DNA of 64,000 nt, taken from NCBI RefSeq assembly GCF_014649955.1, contig NZ_BMUA01000029.1:25057-89056 (forward strand), in the 5' to 3' direction. Positions within the stretch are counted from its first letter, which is position 1. Every line of letters starts with the position of its first letter. Below are positions 25,019-33,862 of the stretch, in pieces. Source of the DNA: Streptomyces violascens (GTDB taxonomy: Bacteria > Actinomycetota > Actinomycetes > Streptomycetales > Streptomycetaceae). Below the pieces are notes generated by a model. That model did not search any database, was not told where the DNA came from, and was given only the letters and a program-made list of their open reading frames with translations. Both the position numbers and the translations under genes were made by a program.

Positions 25019-25945
25019 TTACCAGGTGGCGACGCGTGCGATGTATGCGAGCAGCGCCCCGGTAACACCTGGCGAGATCGGGACCTCGGCATTGACGGTC
25101 ATGGTCGAGGCGCCGAAGGCGCGGCTGGCCGCTTGGGTGATCGTTGCGGTGCCCCCGACGGGAGACAGCGAGAAGAACCGCACCCCGGGCAGGTTCTCGG
25201 GCAGGTCCGCCTCCGCAGAGTGCTCGTCGGCGGGCGGTGCGCCGTCGATGTCGGCCAGGTCGGCGGCGAGGTGGCGCAGGTGCCAGTCCTCGTGCGCGCA
25301 CGCACCGTGGCACCGGATCCTCGCCAGACGCCGGCCGTCGGGCGCGTACAGCACGTGCCGGGTGTGGTCCCGGTACTTCTTCGTGTGCACGATGGCCTGT
25401 TCGGCGCCGGAGTTGAGCCGGACGATCCAGAAGGCGTCGCCGTCCTGGTCGTGGAACTGCCAGGTCATGCAGATGTCGGCGGCGACGGCGAGGTCCGGCC
25501 AGTCGGCGGCGGTGCCGGTGTCCTTTCCCTGCCAGGTGTGCAGGTGGACGCTGCTGCGTCCGGCGGCCGGATCCGCGATCCACATTCCGGGGGTACGCGG
25601 CCAGTCCCGCACCCGGCCGAGCAACAGGGGCGCCGTGCCGGGCCAGTTGAGCAGCGGCCGATGCGCGTGCGCGTTCTGGTAGACCGGGCAGTGCGCGCAC
25701 CGAACCAGGGACGCGCTCGACCCGCCGTCGGCGGTCAGGCTCGGGAGCTTCCCGCCGACGCAGCGCTCGTAGCCGCCCCAGCGCTGCCGACCGGTACGGG
25801 CCTCGAAGAGCGACGCGAACCTGATCGGCCGAAGCCCGCAATGGGCAGGCGTGTCGAAATGGGCGTTCAGCGAAAGCCGGTTCCACCCACAGCCGTCCGG
25901 CCCGCGGGGCCCGTAGTCGTTTGGGTTATCCAGGTAGACGGGCAC
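25019..25945 (-). CDS. Unknown 308-residue protein with Cys/His residues
   Basis: Begins MPVYLDNPNDYGPRG. It has a CAHCPVYQNAHAH motif (C-x2-C with nearby His), then a CHGACAHEDWHLRHLA motif, either of which could bind metal. Between them is a beta-rich segment (ICMTWQFHDQDGDAFWIVRL). No membrane segment. Stop TAA is rare for this DNA. It lies next to another minus-strand gene 67 bp upstream. Family not recognised. Confidence 0.6.
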   Translation of the reverse strand: MPVYLDNPNDYGPRGPDGCGWNRLSLNAHFDTPAHCGLRPIRFASLFEARTGRQRWGGYERCVGGKLPSLTADGGSSASLVRCAHCPVYQNAHAHRPLLNWPGTAPLLLGRVRDWPRTPGMWIADPAAGRSSVHLHTWQGKDTGTAADWPDLAVAADICMTWQFHDQDGDAFWIVRLNSGAEQAIVHTKKYRDHTRHVLYAPDGRRLARIRCHGACAHEDWHLRHLAADLADIDGAPPADEHSAEADLPENLPGVRFFSLSPVGGTATITQAASRAFGASTMTVNAEVPISPGVTGALLAYIARVATW

Positions 25946-26011
25946 AAGGTCTCCAATCAGGATCAGGGAAGCGGTAGAGCTTGCCGTCAGCGGGCGGCAC
26001 GAGGGGCGTGA

Positions 26012-26404
26012 TCAGGCGCCGGGGTGGGAGGCCGAACGGCCGCCACCGATACCGGAACGGCGCGGCAGCGGAACCGGGTTGAGCATCGGGTCATCCAGGT
26101 TGACGTACCAGTCCTCGTCGTTGGCAAAGATCGTTTCGCATCCGGCGGTGCAGGCCAGCTCTCCGAGCTTGAGGCGCTTCTGCAGCTCGTGCACCGGCGG
26201 GTTGAGATAGCCGACGGCGGAGCCGTGGTTACAAAACCCGCGGTCACGTACCGCGTGCCAGACATCAGCCTCGGCGTGCATCTGCGCCATCTCCAGATCG
26301 ACATCCAGGCGCTGAGTGAGCACGGCTTCCAACTCGTCTGCGCTGTTCTCGTCCGCGTACAGCAGGAGGACTCCTTCGTGATGGGGACGGGGGAGCCGAC
26401 GCAT
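26012..26404 (-). CDS. Unknown 130-residue protein
   Basis: ATG start. N-terminal basic segment, then a helical region (ENSADELEAVLTQRLDVDLE) and LACTAGCETIFANDEDWYVN with a C-x3-C pair. It may be co-transcribed with the gene at 25019. The region just upstream (26405-26477) is unusually AT-rich for this DNA. Confidence 0.55.
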   Translation of the reverse strand: MRRLPRPHHEGVLLLYADENSADELEAVLTQRLDVDLEMAQMHAEADVWHAVRDRGFCNHGSAVGYLNPPVHELQKRLKLGELACTAGCETIFANDEDWYVNLDDPMLNPVPLPRRSGIGGGRSASHPGA

Positions 26405-26477
26405 GGAGCGCTCGGCCGCAACTTCAATGTACCCAGACTGGAGCCATATAGAAAACTATTAGGGCGAGATCCTCTAT

Positions 26478-26519
26478 TGACCCTTTAAGTTTGACTCACG
26501 GACCTATTCGGAGTATATT
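26478..26519 (+). promoter_or_regulatory. Shared-architecture promoter, copy 3
   Basis: TGACCCTTTAAGT box at 26478, -35 TTGACT 26491-26496, 17-bp spacer, -10 TATATT 26514-26519. It drives the gene at 26573 and probably 26985. Confidence 0.9.
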
Positions 26520-26572
26520 TGAGTTTGCGAGTGCGGGGCGTTCCTCGCATCCGGATGTCTGAGGAGTGTGTG

Positions 26573-26902
26573 ATGGAGAAGCTGCCTGTTGAGATCACCG
26601 TTCACCGGGTCTACGAGGACGGGGTCGTGGAAGACCTGACCTGCCCGCCGGGCTCTGACCTCTGGCACCCCCTCGACTTCGTCCAGCGGGTGATCGCGAA
26701 GGGGCACTGGGTCGTCATCGTCCCGGATCAGGGTTCCGGCGTCGTCGCCGAAGTGTCCTTCCCGATCGGGCCGGACCTGCTGTCGGAGATCGTCTCGAAG
26801 GCGATCAGCGCGGGGCAGAGCACGGCCGTCCTGCCCGAGAACTTCGACCGGTCAGGGTTCCTGCCGGTCCTTCGGAGCCTCACCGCAGGAGATCCGGCGT
26901 AG
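26573..26902 (+). CDS. Unknown 109-residue protein
   Basis: ATG after GAGGAG; a GTG one codon upstream is possible. Strand-rich start (VEITVHRVYEDGVVEDLTCP) with VIAKGHWVVIVPDQGSGVVAEV, then a helix (LLSEIVSKAISAGQSTAV). First gene after promoter copy 3. The stop is TAG. Family not recognised. Confidence 0.7.
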   Translation: MEKLPVEITVHRVYEDGVVEDLTCPPGSDLWHPLDFVQRVIAKGHWVVIVPDQGSGVVAEVSFPIGPDLLSEIVSKAISAGQSTAVLPENFDRSGFLPVLRSLTAGDPA

Positions 26903-26984
26903 CCCGGAAGGTGGGCACCCGGCCAGGCCAGAGCACCGCACGCTGCCCGCCAACTCCCAGTCACGCCAAACGAAAGGCTCCACA

Positions 26985-27248
26985 GTGATCACGAACGTAG
27001 AGAGTCTCGCCCCCGCGCAGGTCGTCGCGGAGATCCTGGTCGCGGCGATCCACAACATCGCCGAGCAGAACATCAACGGGCACAGCCTTGAGGCCGTCAG
27101 GACCCGGCTCGAAGGCAACCTTGGCGCGATTGCCCGCGCGGCGAAGACCTACAACTCGTCCATCAAGGACGGCAAGACCGGACCCGAGGCGCAGCGTGAC
27201 GCCGCCCTGGCGGTCGTCACGAACTACCGCTTCCAGCACAAGCTCTAG
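26985..27248 (+). CDS. Small helical protein
   Basis: 87 residues, GTG start. Two or three helices (AQVVAEILVAAIHNIAEQNI; ARAAKTYNSSIKDG; QRDAALAVVTNYRFQ). No Cys, signal or membrane segment. Follows the 26573 gene by 80 bp, so probably same transcript. The stop is TAG. Function unknown. Confidence 0.6.
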   Translation: MITNVESLAPAQVVAEILVAAIHNIAEQNINGHSLEAVRTRLEGNLGAIARAAKTYNSSIKDGKTGPEAQRDAALAVVTNYRFQHKL

Positions 27249-27434
27249 CCGCCAAGGGCGCCCCGGCCCCAACCCGTTGAAGATGGGGCGCGCCGTGCCT
27301 CGTACCTGAGCACGCCGGCCTGCCGGCCGCCCACCCGGAGATCGGTTGGGACACTCTCCGCACTCTCCAGAAGGGGCAACGCTCGCCCCTTGCCGGGCTC
27401 GCCGTCGCCACTGCCTGACGGCCGAATCGCGAGG

Positions 27435-27815
27435 TCAGGTCGTCCAGGACCGGAGTGAGCGCGCGACCCCGCGAAGGTCCTCTTCACCGGCGCGGACCGC
27501 TCCGGCGAGCGCCCAGAGGGCATCCGACTTGGCCTCGACGGCGTGACCGGAGATCTGGAGATAGGCATCAGCGGCCGCGTACCCGACGACGAGGTTGTAG
27601 TCCTCGAAGGGCCTCAGGACCAGGGCGTGGTGCAGGAACGTTGCCGCCCTCGACACGGCATCCTCGTAATAGGGCTGGCCTGCGATTTGTTCGTAGCGGT
27701 GCGCGGTGCCGGTCCAGTGGAGGGCTCCCCAGTCGGCGATCCCGATGTTCCTGGGGGCGGCCTCCTCCTGGATGGCCAGGAGCCATCCAGGGTCGACGTA
27801 GACGATCGGGCTCAC
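27435..27815 (-). CDS. Toxin of a Fic/Doc-like TA pair (degenerate motif)
   Basis: 126 residues. The layout is that of the Streptomyces proteins annotated as Fic-family TA toxins: YVDPGWLLAIQE, ADWGALHWTG, a helix with FLHHALVLRPFEDYNLVVGYAAADAYL, and GHAVEAKSDALWALAGAVRAG. The Fic active-site motif HPFxxGNKR is absent (here LRPFEDYNLV), so AMPylation is unlikely. GTG start overlaps the antitoxin stop (GTGA). Confidence 0.7.
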   Translation of the reverse strand: MSPIVYVDPGWLLAIQEEAAPRNIGIADWGALHWTGTAHRYEQIAGQPYYEDAVSRAATFLHHALVLRPFEDYNLVVGYAAADAYLQISGHAVEAKSDALWALAGAVRAGEEDLRGVARSLRSWTT

Positions 27816-28015
27816 CGCATGCCCTCGGGCGCGTCCTTGACGGCCTCCAGGGCGACCGGTACAGCGGTTCGGGCAGCAGTGAGGAAGCGCGCCTTGTCGG
27901 CGTCGCTGATCAGCAGCTGCTTGGCCCAGGACCGGGTGGACTGGCCAAGTCTCGCGGCGTGCTCGTTCACCCGGTCCAGTTCTTCCTGTGTGAGGTCTAC
28001 GGAGATTTTCGGCAT
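27812..28015 (-). CDS. Antitoxin-like ribbon-helix-helix protein
   Basis: 67 residues. The start (MPKISVDLTQEELDRVNEHA) is a typical ribbon-helix-helix strand plus helix. The remaining SWAKQLLISDADKARFL helix would face the partner. It precedes and overlaps the toxin gene. A palindrome-type operator lies 20-52 bp upstream, as expected for autoregulation. Confidence 0.75.
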   Translation of the reverse strand: MPKISVDLTQEELDRVNEHAARLGQSTRSWAKQLLISDADKARFLTAARTAVPVALEAVKDAPEGMR

Positions 28016-28035
28016 GTCTCTACCGTACCGCCCGA

Positions 28036-28067
28036 TGCCTCCATCTGTGGAGGCACCAGTGGAGGCA
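28036..28067 (-). promoter_or_regulatory. TA operator, three TGGAGGCA half-sites
   Basis: TGCCTCCA (28036-28043) and TGGAGGCA (28048-28055) form an inverted pair, with a third TGGAGGCA 12 bp further on (28060-28067). The site lies just upstream of the antitoxin start. Confidence 0.65.
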
Positions 28068-28275
28068 TTGCCGTCTTCTACGGAGCTGGTGTCCACTTCC
28101 GCAAGCCCATGATCAGGCGCCGCAGCTTTGCGGCGTAGTCCTGGGTATGCGATGGCCCTCCGGGGCCGTGGCGCTCGCGGAGCTCCCCGGAGCAGGGCCT
28201 GCAGTCCGATGCCGAGCTCCCGAGCCGGCAGCGACGTGACGGCGAGTCCTCCACAGAACGGCCCACCTCCCAAAA

Positions 28276-28317
28276 TGGCCCTTTTGAATTGACTCACACC
28301 CCCCAATAAAGTACATT
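28276..28317 (+). promoter_or_regulatory. Shared-architecture promoter, copy 4
   Basis: TGGCCCTTTTGAA box, -35 TTGACT 28289-28294, 17-bp spacer, -10 TACATT 28312-28317. The box differs at one position from the consensus TGACCCT. It drives the gene at 28504. Confidence 0.85.
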
Positions 28318-28503
28318 AGAAGCGAATTCGGTGCTCCCGGAGCCGCCCATGCCGCATCGCGTGTCACCAATTTCTCACGCACTTTGCCCGCCCCAGTGCT
28401 GGATGTCCTGCTCGGACGCTATCGGCAGGGCGTACCGCCCGCCTGGCCATCTCGGAGGCCCGCTCGTGACTCGTCAGACCATCCGCCCGCCCCGGGCAGA
28501 GCA

Positions 28504-29052
28504 GTGAGCAATGTGATCCGGCGACCGCAGCGCAAGCTCACCGCGGCCGAGTACGAAGTCATACGCGGCGTGCAGCTTCTCAACTTCCACCGCATGCTCC
28601 ACCTCGGGCTCGTCGATCCAGTGCCCAACCCGTCCCCGATGAGCGAGGACGAGGGCGCCTGGGTCCGCGAGCACGTATGGCCGAAGCACCTTCACCGCAT
28701 CGACGACGGGTACGCGTTCGGGTTCTGGCGCTGGGCCATGTGCGAGCGGGGCACCTGCTGGAACTGCCTGTACGGCCGGTGCGATTGGTGCATGCACCGG
28801 CAAAAGGGCAGGCCCGACGCCTGCGACAACGTCGAGCCGGTACACAGCCTCCGCGGACAGATGGTGGCCACCTTAATCCTGCGTCCGGGCGGTGAACCAT
28901 GTGTGTGGTGGTGCCGGTGCCCCTGCGCAAAGGAGGGCACCGATCCCGCCGCAGATGCTCCCTCGGCGGTCGAGGCGCCTCCCCAGGCCGCCCAGCCGCC
29001 GTCCGGTTCCTCCGTGGAACGCCGCGGCCAGGACCCGCTGCCGGGTCTGTAG
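28504..29052 (+). CDS. DUF6248-like Cys-rich protein
   Basis: About 182 residues from a GTG without strong ribosome site. The core (EGAWVREHVWPKHLHRIDDG, then FWRWAMCERGTCWNCLYGRCDWC, MHRQKG and VWWCRCPC) matches what I recall of the DUF6248 family of Streptomyces proteins: several Cys pairs likely bind a metal. Annotators link the family to natural-product loci, but no activity is established that I know of. C-terminal 40 residues are disordered. It is convergent with a lipoprotein gene. The stop is TAG. Confidence 0.65.
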   Translation: MSNVIRRPQRKLTAAEYEVIRGVQLLNFHRMLHLGLVDPVPNPSPMSEDEGAWVREHVWPKHLHRIDDGYAFGFWRWAMCERGTCWNCLYGRCDWCMHRQKGRPDACDNVEPVHSLRGQMVATLILRPGGEPCVWWCRCPCAKEGTDPAADAPSAVEAPPQAAQPPSGSSVERRGQDPLPGL

Positions 29053-29115
29053 TCCCGTGACAGCAGGCGGCCGCCGGCCCGCCGCACCGGTGCTTGGCCG
29101 CCGGTGATGCTGGTG

Positions 29116-29760
29116 CTACTTCTTGGCCTGCTCTGCGGCGGTGGCTGTGGGGCGCTCGCCATCCTGCACCTGCTGCAGCCGCTTGAGCGTGGCGGCAAGA
29201 ACATCCTGGGCGCCGGTGCGGTCGCCGCCTGTGCCTTCGACCTTCACTCTGATGTTGACGTTGCCCGAGCGGCTGAACGCGTAGACGGTGTCTTTGCTCA
29301 GGCCGGGGTTGGCGACGAGTACGGACTCCTCCCCCACTTTCTTCTTGAGGTCCTGCTCCTTGCTCGACTCCTTGCCCCTCCACGCCCCGTACGCGTCCTT
29401 GGAGTTCTCCGCCGAGTCGTACAGGCAGACGGCGACATCCATCATGTTGGCCGTGGAGCCGTTGTAGGTGAACCATGCGGAGCCGCCGCGGACCCACCCC
29501 TTGGCAGCGGCGGTGGCGCCCGATGCTGTGCAGGACGTGCCCTCCGATGTCACCCTCTTGCCCTCGTAGGCCTCCCATCCCGAAATGACCTCTCCGGTGC
29601 CCGGAAGGGCCTGCGATATCTCGCCCTGGGCGAGCTGCTTGGTGATGGGCTTGTCCGACTCCTGTGCGGAACTGTCCGAGTTGTCCGACGAGCAGGAGGT
29701 GAGAGCGGCGATGCCCAGGAGGGCGACGAGTGCTGCGGTACCTGTGCGTGACATGCGCAT
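29116..29760 (-). CDS. Secreted lipoprotein
   Basis: About 214 residues. A signal peptide (MSRTGTAALVALLGIAALTSC) ends in a lipobox LTSC, followed by a Ser/Asp-rich linker. The rest is a beta-rich domain (VRGGSAWFTYNGSTANMMDVAVCLY) of unknown role, which may be solute-binding-like or a sensor. Ends with a charged helix. It is a single minus-strand gene; the true start may be either of two close ATGs. Confidence 0.8.
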   Translation of the reverse strand: MRMSRTGTAALVALLGIAALTSCSSDNSDSSAQESDKPITKQLAQGEISQALPGTGEVISGWEAYEGKRVTSEGTSCTASGATAAAKGWVRGGSAWFTYNGSTANMMDVAVCLYDSAENSKDAYGAWRGKESSKEQDLKKKVGEESVLVANPGLSKDTVYAFSRSGNVNIRVKVEGTGGDRTGAQDVLAATLKRLQQVQDGERPTATAAEQAKK

Positions 29761-30178
29761 ACCATAATCCGCGGCATTCGTTGACCGCGTGAGATCGGCC
29801 ATCTTGCGGCTTCCCGTGTCGGATCCGGAACTGTTCGGCGCGCCGCGCAGCCACCGCTCGGCCGACCGCTTTCAGGCGAACTCGGATGTCCGCGTCGGCG
29901 AGCCATTTCGGCAGCGCCGGTGTCCCACGCCTCGTCGCCGCCCCGGGGAAGAAGGCGCCGGGCCTCTCGCCTTGTGCTGAGCCCACGGCTTCGGGTACGC
30001 CACCAACGTGGGAGGCATACACCAGCACGGATCTTGCAAGGGCCTCAGTGATTTTCCGAGTGGTTGAGTGTCCGTTTTGATGCTGGCCAGGTTGACGCTG
30101 TCGCATAGGTGTCAGTGCCGGTTCCGGATGACTGCCAGTTGGTCAGGGCGTTCCGTTGGCGAACCGGCCGTGGTGAGC
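29761..30178. other. 418-bp gap, no supported gene
   Basis: It separates the lipoprotein gene from the stop of the MFS gene. Frames on both strands have poor codon bias; nothing structural stands out. Confidence 0.3.
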
Positions 30179-31351
30179 TCAAACGGCTTGGGAGACGAGG
30201 ACAAGTGCAACGGTCAGTACGACCGGCACCGTGAGAGCCAGGGGCAAGCTGGTGGCGGTGGCGATGCCGCCCACCGCAGCCGGGCCGGCCAGTAGGCCGA
30301 CGTTGCCGATCGTGCTCACCGTTGCAACGGCGCGGGGGCCGGACGAAGCGGCGGCGTTGTAGAGCAGTGGCACGATCGGGGAGAGCCCGACGCCCAGGAC
30401 GCCCCAGCCGATCAGTGCGGCAGACGCTGCGACGGGCGTATTGGTGGTGGCAAGTCCCGCACCGAGGCCGACCGCAGCCACCGTGGCGCCCGTGCGAAGC
30501 AACCTCCGTGGGCCGAGGCACTGCGTGAAGGCGTCGGCCATCAGCCTGCCCGCGGCCATGCCAGAGCCGTAGGCGAAGTAGGCGGCGGCCGCCGTCGTGG
30601 CGGAGACGCCGAGACCTCGGACATGGACCGCAGACCAGTCCAGCGCCGTGCCCTCAGCGATGAGCCCTGCAGCGACCATTGCTCCCAGCAGCAACACCCT
30701 GCCCGGGCGCCGGGTTGTCGGGTCCGGGCCCGAGGTCGGTGCGTCCACTTCGGCGAGGGACAAGGTGGCGGGGATGGTGACGAGCGCCGCGATGATGACG
30801 GTGCCACCGACCACAGTGAACACGATCGTGTGGGAGAACCCGGCGGTGGCGGCTGCGACCCCGGATGCGGCGACCGCGCCTATCGAGTAGGCCGCGTGGA
30901 AGCCCCCCATGACCGGCTTTCCGAGCCGTCGTTGGCACTCGACACCGGCCGCGTTCAGCGGCACCAACAGCAACCCCTGGCCGCAGCCGAAGATCACCGC
31001 GACAGCGACGAGAGTGCCGAAGGAGCGGACCTGGCCCAGCAGCACCAGCGCGGCACCGATGGTGAGTATGGCGGCCACCAGCAGACGAGGCGTGCCGCGG
31101 GGGCGCTCGGCTATCCGACCACTGACACTCAGCATCACGATCAGCCCGAGTGATGCCGCGAGGAGGGCGATGGACAGCCTGCCAGGGCTGATCCCCACCG
31201 TCTCCTTCACAGCGGGCAGGCGAGAAGCCCAGGTCGCCGTGATCTCGCCCTGGGCCGCGAAATAGCCTGCCAGCAGCCAGCGCGACCGGCGCACCACGTA
31301 TGACGGCTCGGTCTCCTCGCCGAGCTCCGCCTCACCAACGGTGTCGCTCAC
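30179..31351 (-). CDS. MFS transporter
   Basis: About 390 residues with 11-12 membrane helices. The N-terminal half starts RSRWLLAGYFAAQGEITATW with the MFS loop motif SGRIAERPRGTPRLLV after helix 2; the C-terminal half has YGSGMAAGRLMADAF at the equivalent loop. The architecture resembles FucP/YbjJ-like efflux-type transporters. GTG start overlaps the upstream stop (GTGA). As last gene of an operon with a PIMT-type methyltransferase it may export the product; substrate unknown. Confidence 0.88.
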   Translation of the reverse strand: MSDTVGEAELGEETEPSYVVRRSRWLLAGYFAAQGEITATWASRLPAVKETVGISPGRLSIALLAASLGLIVMLSVSGRIAERPRGTPRLLVAAILTIGAALVLLGQVRSFGTLVAVAVIFGCGQGLLLVPLNAAGVECQRRLGKPVMGGFHAAYSIGAVAASGVAAATAGFSHTIVFTVVGGTVIIAALVTIPATLSLAEVDAPTSGPDPTTRRPGRVLLLGAMVAAGLIAEGTALDWSAVHVRGLGVSATTAAAAYFAYGSGMAAGRLMADAFTQCLGPRRLLRTGATVAAVGLGAGLATTNTPVAASAALIGWGVLGVGLSPIVPLLYNAAASSGPRAVATVSTIGNVGLLAGPAAVGGIATATSLPLALTVPVVLTVALVLVSQAV

Positions 31352-31968
31352 TTGCTCCGCTCCGTGAGCATCGGACGTACCGTCGAAGCCGTCCACGAAC
31401 AGCGCTGCGCCACCGAACAGCTCGTGGCGTGGTCGGAGTTGGGCTGATACGCATCCCAACTCGTCACCATCCAGGCGGAGTCCATCGAGAGGCGTCCTGC
31501 GATGTCGGCCCCGGTGATGGCGGGCATCATCCCGGGCTCCCTTTGCCAGGGGTATGAATAGGGTCGCATGGCTGGGAGGTCCGGCTTCTTCTCCGCCTCC
31601 GGGTGGCTCGGGCGCGGGCCTGCTTCTGCAGTCAGGACGTTGATGTGGAAGGTGATGTTCTGCCGGTCGTACCAGGCTCCCTGGGGCCCGTTCTCCATGG
31701 TCTGAAGGGTCTGGGCAAGGCCGTACTCGATCCGTACGCGTGGCGGATCACCGGCGGGGTATCCGCCCGGGAGCAGGTGAAGGTCGACCTGCCAGAGTCG
31801 GAGCTGGTCGGCGATGTTCTGGAATCCCTTGGCGTCATCGGGTTTGAGTGCCTGCAGTAGCTCGACGATGTCGCGGGCCAACTCCACGTTGGGACCGATG
31901 TGCACGAAATCCCCCTCGTTTCGATCGATCATGGTCTCGGCCGACCCGGCAACGGTACGGCCCGGCAT
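31348..31968 (-). CDS. Unknown 206-residue protein coupled to MFS gene
   Basis: Starts at an ATG (31968; a second ATG at 31932). N-terminal half is helical (ELARDIVELLQALKPDDAKGF, then IADQLRLWQVDLHLLPGG), then VRIEYGLAQTLQTMENG, and a Pro-rich central part. The C-terminus has CSVAQRCSW, one Cys pair. No signal peptide. It overlaps the MFS gene by 4 bp. Not recognised; a partner or accessory protein is the likely role. Confidence 0.55.
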   Translation of the reverse strand: MPGRTVAGSAETMIDRNEGDFVHIGPNVELARDIVELLQALKPDDAKGFQNIADQLRLWQVDLHLLPGGYPAGDPPRVRIEYGLAQTLQTMENGPQGAWYDRQNITFHINVLTAEAGPRPSHPEAEKKPDLPAMRPYSYPWQREPGMMPAITGADIAGRLSMDSAWMVTSWDAYQPNSDHATSCSVAQRCSWTASTVRPMLTERSK

Positions 31969-32278
31969 GTCCTCGACATCTGTCGCTATCGGGGGCGGTC
32001 CTGCTGCGTGGCGCGGAGATGCCGCTGCGCCATGTGGAGACCCTGCTGGATGTCGAGCCGAGCATCGGGGGCTGCGCCGCGGGCAGGACGTGCTGGAGCG
32101 GGTATTCCAGGATTGGTCGGAGACGGTGGAGCAGACGTTGCGGCCTGAGCCCCTCGATCTGGCGCAGGCGGGCGGCTTCAAGGCGACATCATTCTGGGGG
32201 CGGCAGTCCTGTGCGTCCCCGTGTGAAGACCGCTCGTTGTCGGCGTCAGCCCGAGTTACTGATGTGCGATCTGTCGGA
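31969..32278. other. 310-bp gap inside the PIMT-MFS group
   Basis: No minus-strand gene is supported. A plus-strand frame reads VFQDWSETVEQTLRPEPLDL and looks like a coding remnant, possibly of an inserted or decayed gene. The gap weakens the case for one continuous operon. Confidence 0.35.
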
Positions 32279-33475
32279 TCACCGTTGTCTGGTGGTCGAG
32301 TTGGGCCGGTCGGAGAGCAGCGGCGCCGCTGGGTGAGTGCGCGTAGCGGGGTCGAGAGCCCCGGGCAGTGGGGACTGCGGGCTGTCGAGCCAGGCCCGGC
32401 AGGAGCCGCTGCGGCCGGCGGTTACGCCGAAGCGGTTCCTGCCGGGTCGTCCCTGCCCGTCCCACCAGGACCACGCCGCGCATACCTCGTCCCACAGGTT
32501 CCGTGGTCCGCACTGCGTAACGCCATCCGGCTTGTTCCATGCGTCCACGGCCACGGTGGCCCATGAGCCGTCGGTGCACCACAGGCGCAACAGTCGGTCC
32601 CCGTCGGCTGGCACGGGATCCCAGGTGACGGCGGGGACTTGCAGACCGACCGCCCAGCGAGAGGCGCCCGTGGCGAGCACGGTGCGCGGGTCGACTGGGG
32701 AGGCCATGCGCTCGGGTTCGCCGGCAGCCGCCTGGGCCCAGTGCGGCCGTTGCCCGCGCTCCCACATGAATCTCACGCCGCCGCGGAACCGGCCGTCGGC
32801 AGCCTGACCGTCTTCGCGGACGGTCAGGCGCAGGAGCCCGGTGTTGGCGAACAGGGTGCCGAAGGGCATCACGAGTCGGCCTCCGGGTCGTACTTGCGCA
32901 ATCCAGTTGCCGGGGATGTCCCGGACGGAGAAGCCGACGTGCACCGCGTCATACGGTGCTGCATCCGGGTATCCGAGCGTCGCGTTACCGTGCAGCGCGG
33001 TGACGGTCGCCTCGTAGCCGATCAGGTGTGCGCGGACCTGCGCGGCCAGTTCGGGGTCGGATTCCATGGTCACCACGACGGTCCCGAAGCGGGCCAGGAG
33101 GGCGGCTGTCCAGCCAGTGCCGCTGCCCAGGTCCAGGACGCGGGCGCCGGGGGCGGGGTCGAGGAGGGCGAGCATGCGCGCGACAGCTTCGGGGGCCGAG
33201 GAGGACGACGACGGTGAGGGTCCTCCGTCGAACGGCGACGGGGCAAGTTGGGTGACGACCTGGGCATTCGAGTGGACCAGGGCTTCCCAGGCCCCAGGTT
33301 CGGTGCTCCGGTTCACCGTACGGTAGGTGCGCGGGGTACCCGGCTCCGGCACGAAGACCTCGTCGGGCACGTAGTGGCCCCGCGGGACGTCCTCGAACGC
33401 GCTGCGCCAGGGGCCCGGCAGCTCTGTGGCCGTCGCGACCTCGCCGACCAGCTCCTTCCAGGCAACGGCAGTCAC
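32279..33475 (-). CDS. PIMT-type (isoaspartyl) SAM methyltransferase with C-terminal extension
   Basis: 398 residues. Residues about 35-215 match protein-L-isoaspartate O-methyltransferase: FEDVPRGHYVPDEVF, SNAQVVTQLAP-like lead-in, SAM motif I VLDLGSGTGWTAALLA, and PYDAVHVGFSVRDIP/RPGGRLVMPFG. About 180 C-terminal residues (starting EDGQAADGRFRGGVRF) are an extra domain, as in PIMT homologues that tailor RiPPs. It is translated from a GTG just after the stop of a 36-residue acidic peptide gene, with ribosome site inside that gene. Confidence 0.85.
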   Translation of the reverse strand: MTAVAWKELVGEVATATELPGPWRSAFEDVPRGHYVPDEVFVPEPGTPRTYRTVNRSTEPGAWEALVHSNAQVVTQLAPSPFDGGPSPSSSSSAPEAVARMLALLDPAPGARVLDLGSGTGWTAALLARFGTVVVTMESDPELAAQVRAHLIGYEATVTALHGNATLGYPDAAPYDAVHVGFSVRDIPGNWIAQVRPGGRLVMPFGTLFANTGLLRLTVREDGQAADGRFRGGVRFMWERGQRPHWAQAAAGEPERMASPVDPRTVLATGASRWAVGLQVPAVTWDPVPADGDRLLRLWCTDGSWATVAVDAWNKPDGVTQCGPRNLWDEVCAAWSWWDGQGRPGRNRFGVTAGRSGSCRAWLDSPQSPLPGALDPATRTHPAAPLLSDRPNSTTRQR

Positions 33476-33480
33476 TGCCG

Positions 33481-33591
33481 CTACTCCTCGTCGCCGTCGC
33501 CGGGATCGTCGATCGGCATGCCACCGAGGCCTTCTTGCTCCTCGTCGTTCAGCGCGCCGTCGCTCTCGGCATCCTCGCGTGCCAGGTCCAT
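33481..33591 (-). CDS. 36-residue acidic peptide, possible PIMT substrate
   Basis: The frame codes for MDLAREDAESDGALNDEEQE followed by GLGGMPIDDPGDGDEE, from ATG with GGAG five bases before it. The peptide has eight Asp, no Lys and only one Arg. It ends 5 bp before the PIMT start and carries that gene's ribosome site (GAGGAG), so the two are coupled. A short peptide directly before a PIMT homologue recalls the two-gene imiditide clusters, in which the enzyme converts Asp to aspartimide; ALND and IDDPGDG offer Asp-Asp, Asp-Pro and Asp-Gly sites. Alternatives: an acidic chaperone-like peptide, or a leader ORF. Confidence 0.5.
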   Translation of the reverse strand: MDLAREDAESDGALNDEEQEGLGGMPIDDPGDGDEE

Positions 33592-33862
33592 CTCAACTCC
33601 ATTGCCTCTCCCGCTCTGTTCTACTCCGGTGCGGTGCCACGGTCACGTGTACGTCCGCAGGCCGTCCTCCGTGACGGCTCGCCTCGCCGGTTTGGTGCTG
33701 AGCGTCTGAGTCGGCCGGCGCTGCAGCGAGGGCGCGGGGCCTGGAATCTGTCCACAGGGGCCTCGTTCGAGCATCGATTCGCGGCGATGAGGAGCCGCGT
33801 TGTGATGCGCTCCGCGCCGCCTGGCGGTGAGCGGGGCGCCCCGAGTCGAGCAGGAGGCTCTC

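Noticed and set aside
27435..27815. True Fic AMP-transferase
   Set aside because: The HPFxxGNKR motif is missing, so only fold-level similarity is claimed.
31848..32336. Plus-strand transposase remnant in the PIMT-MFS gap
   Set aside because: Coding-like sequence is short and lacks catalytic motifs, so no element is called.
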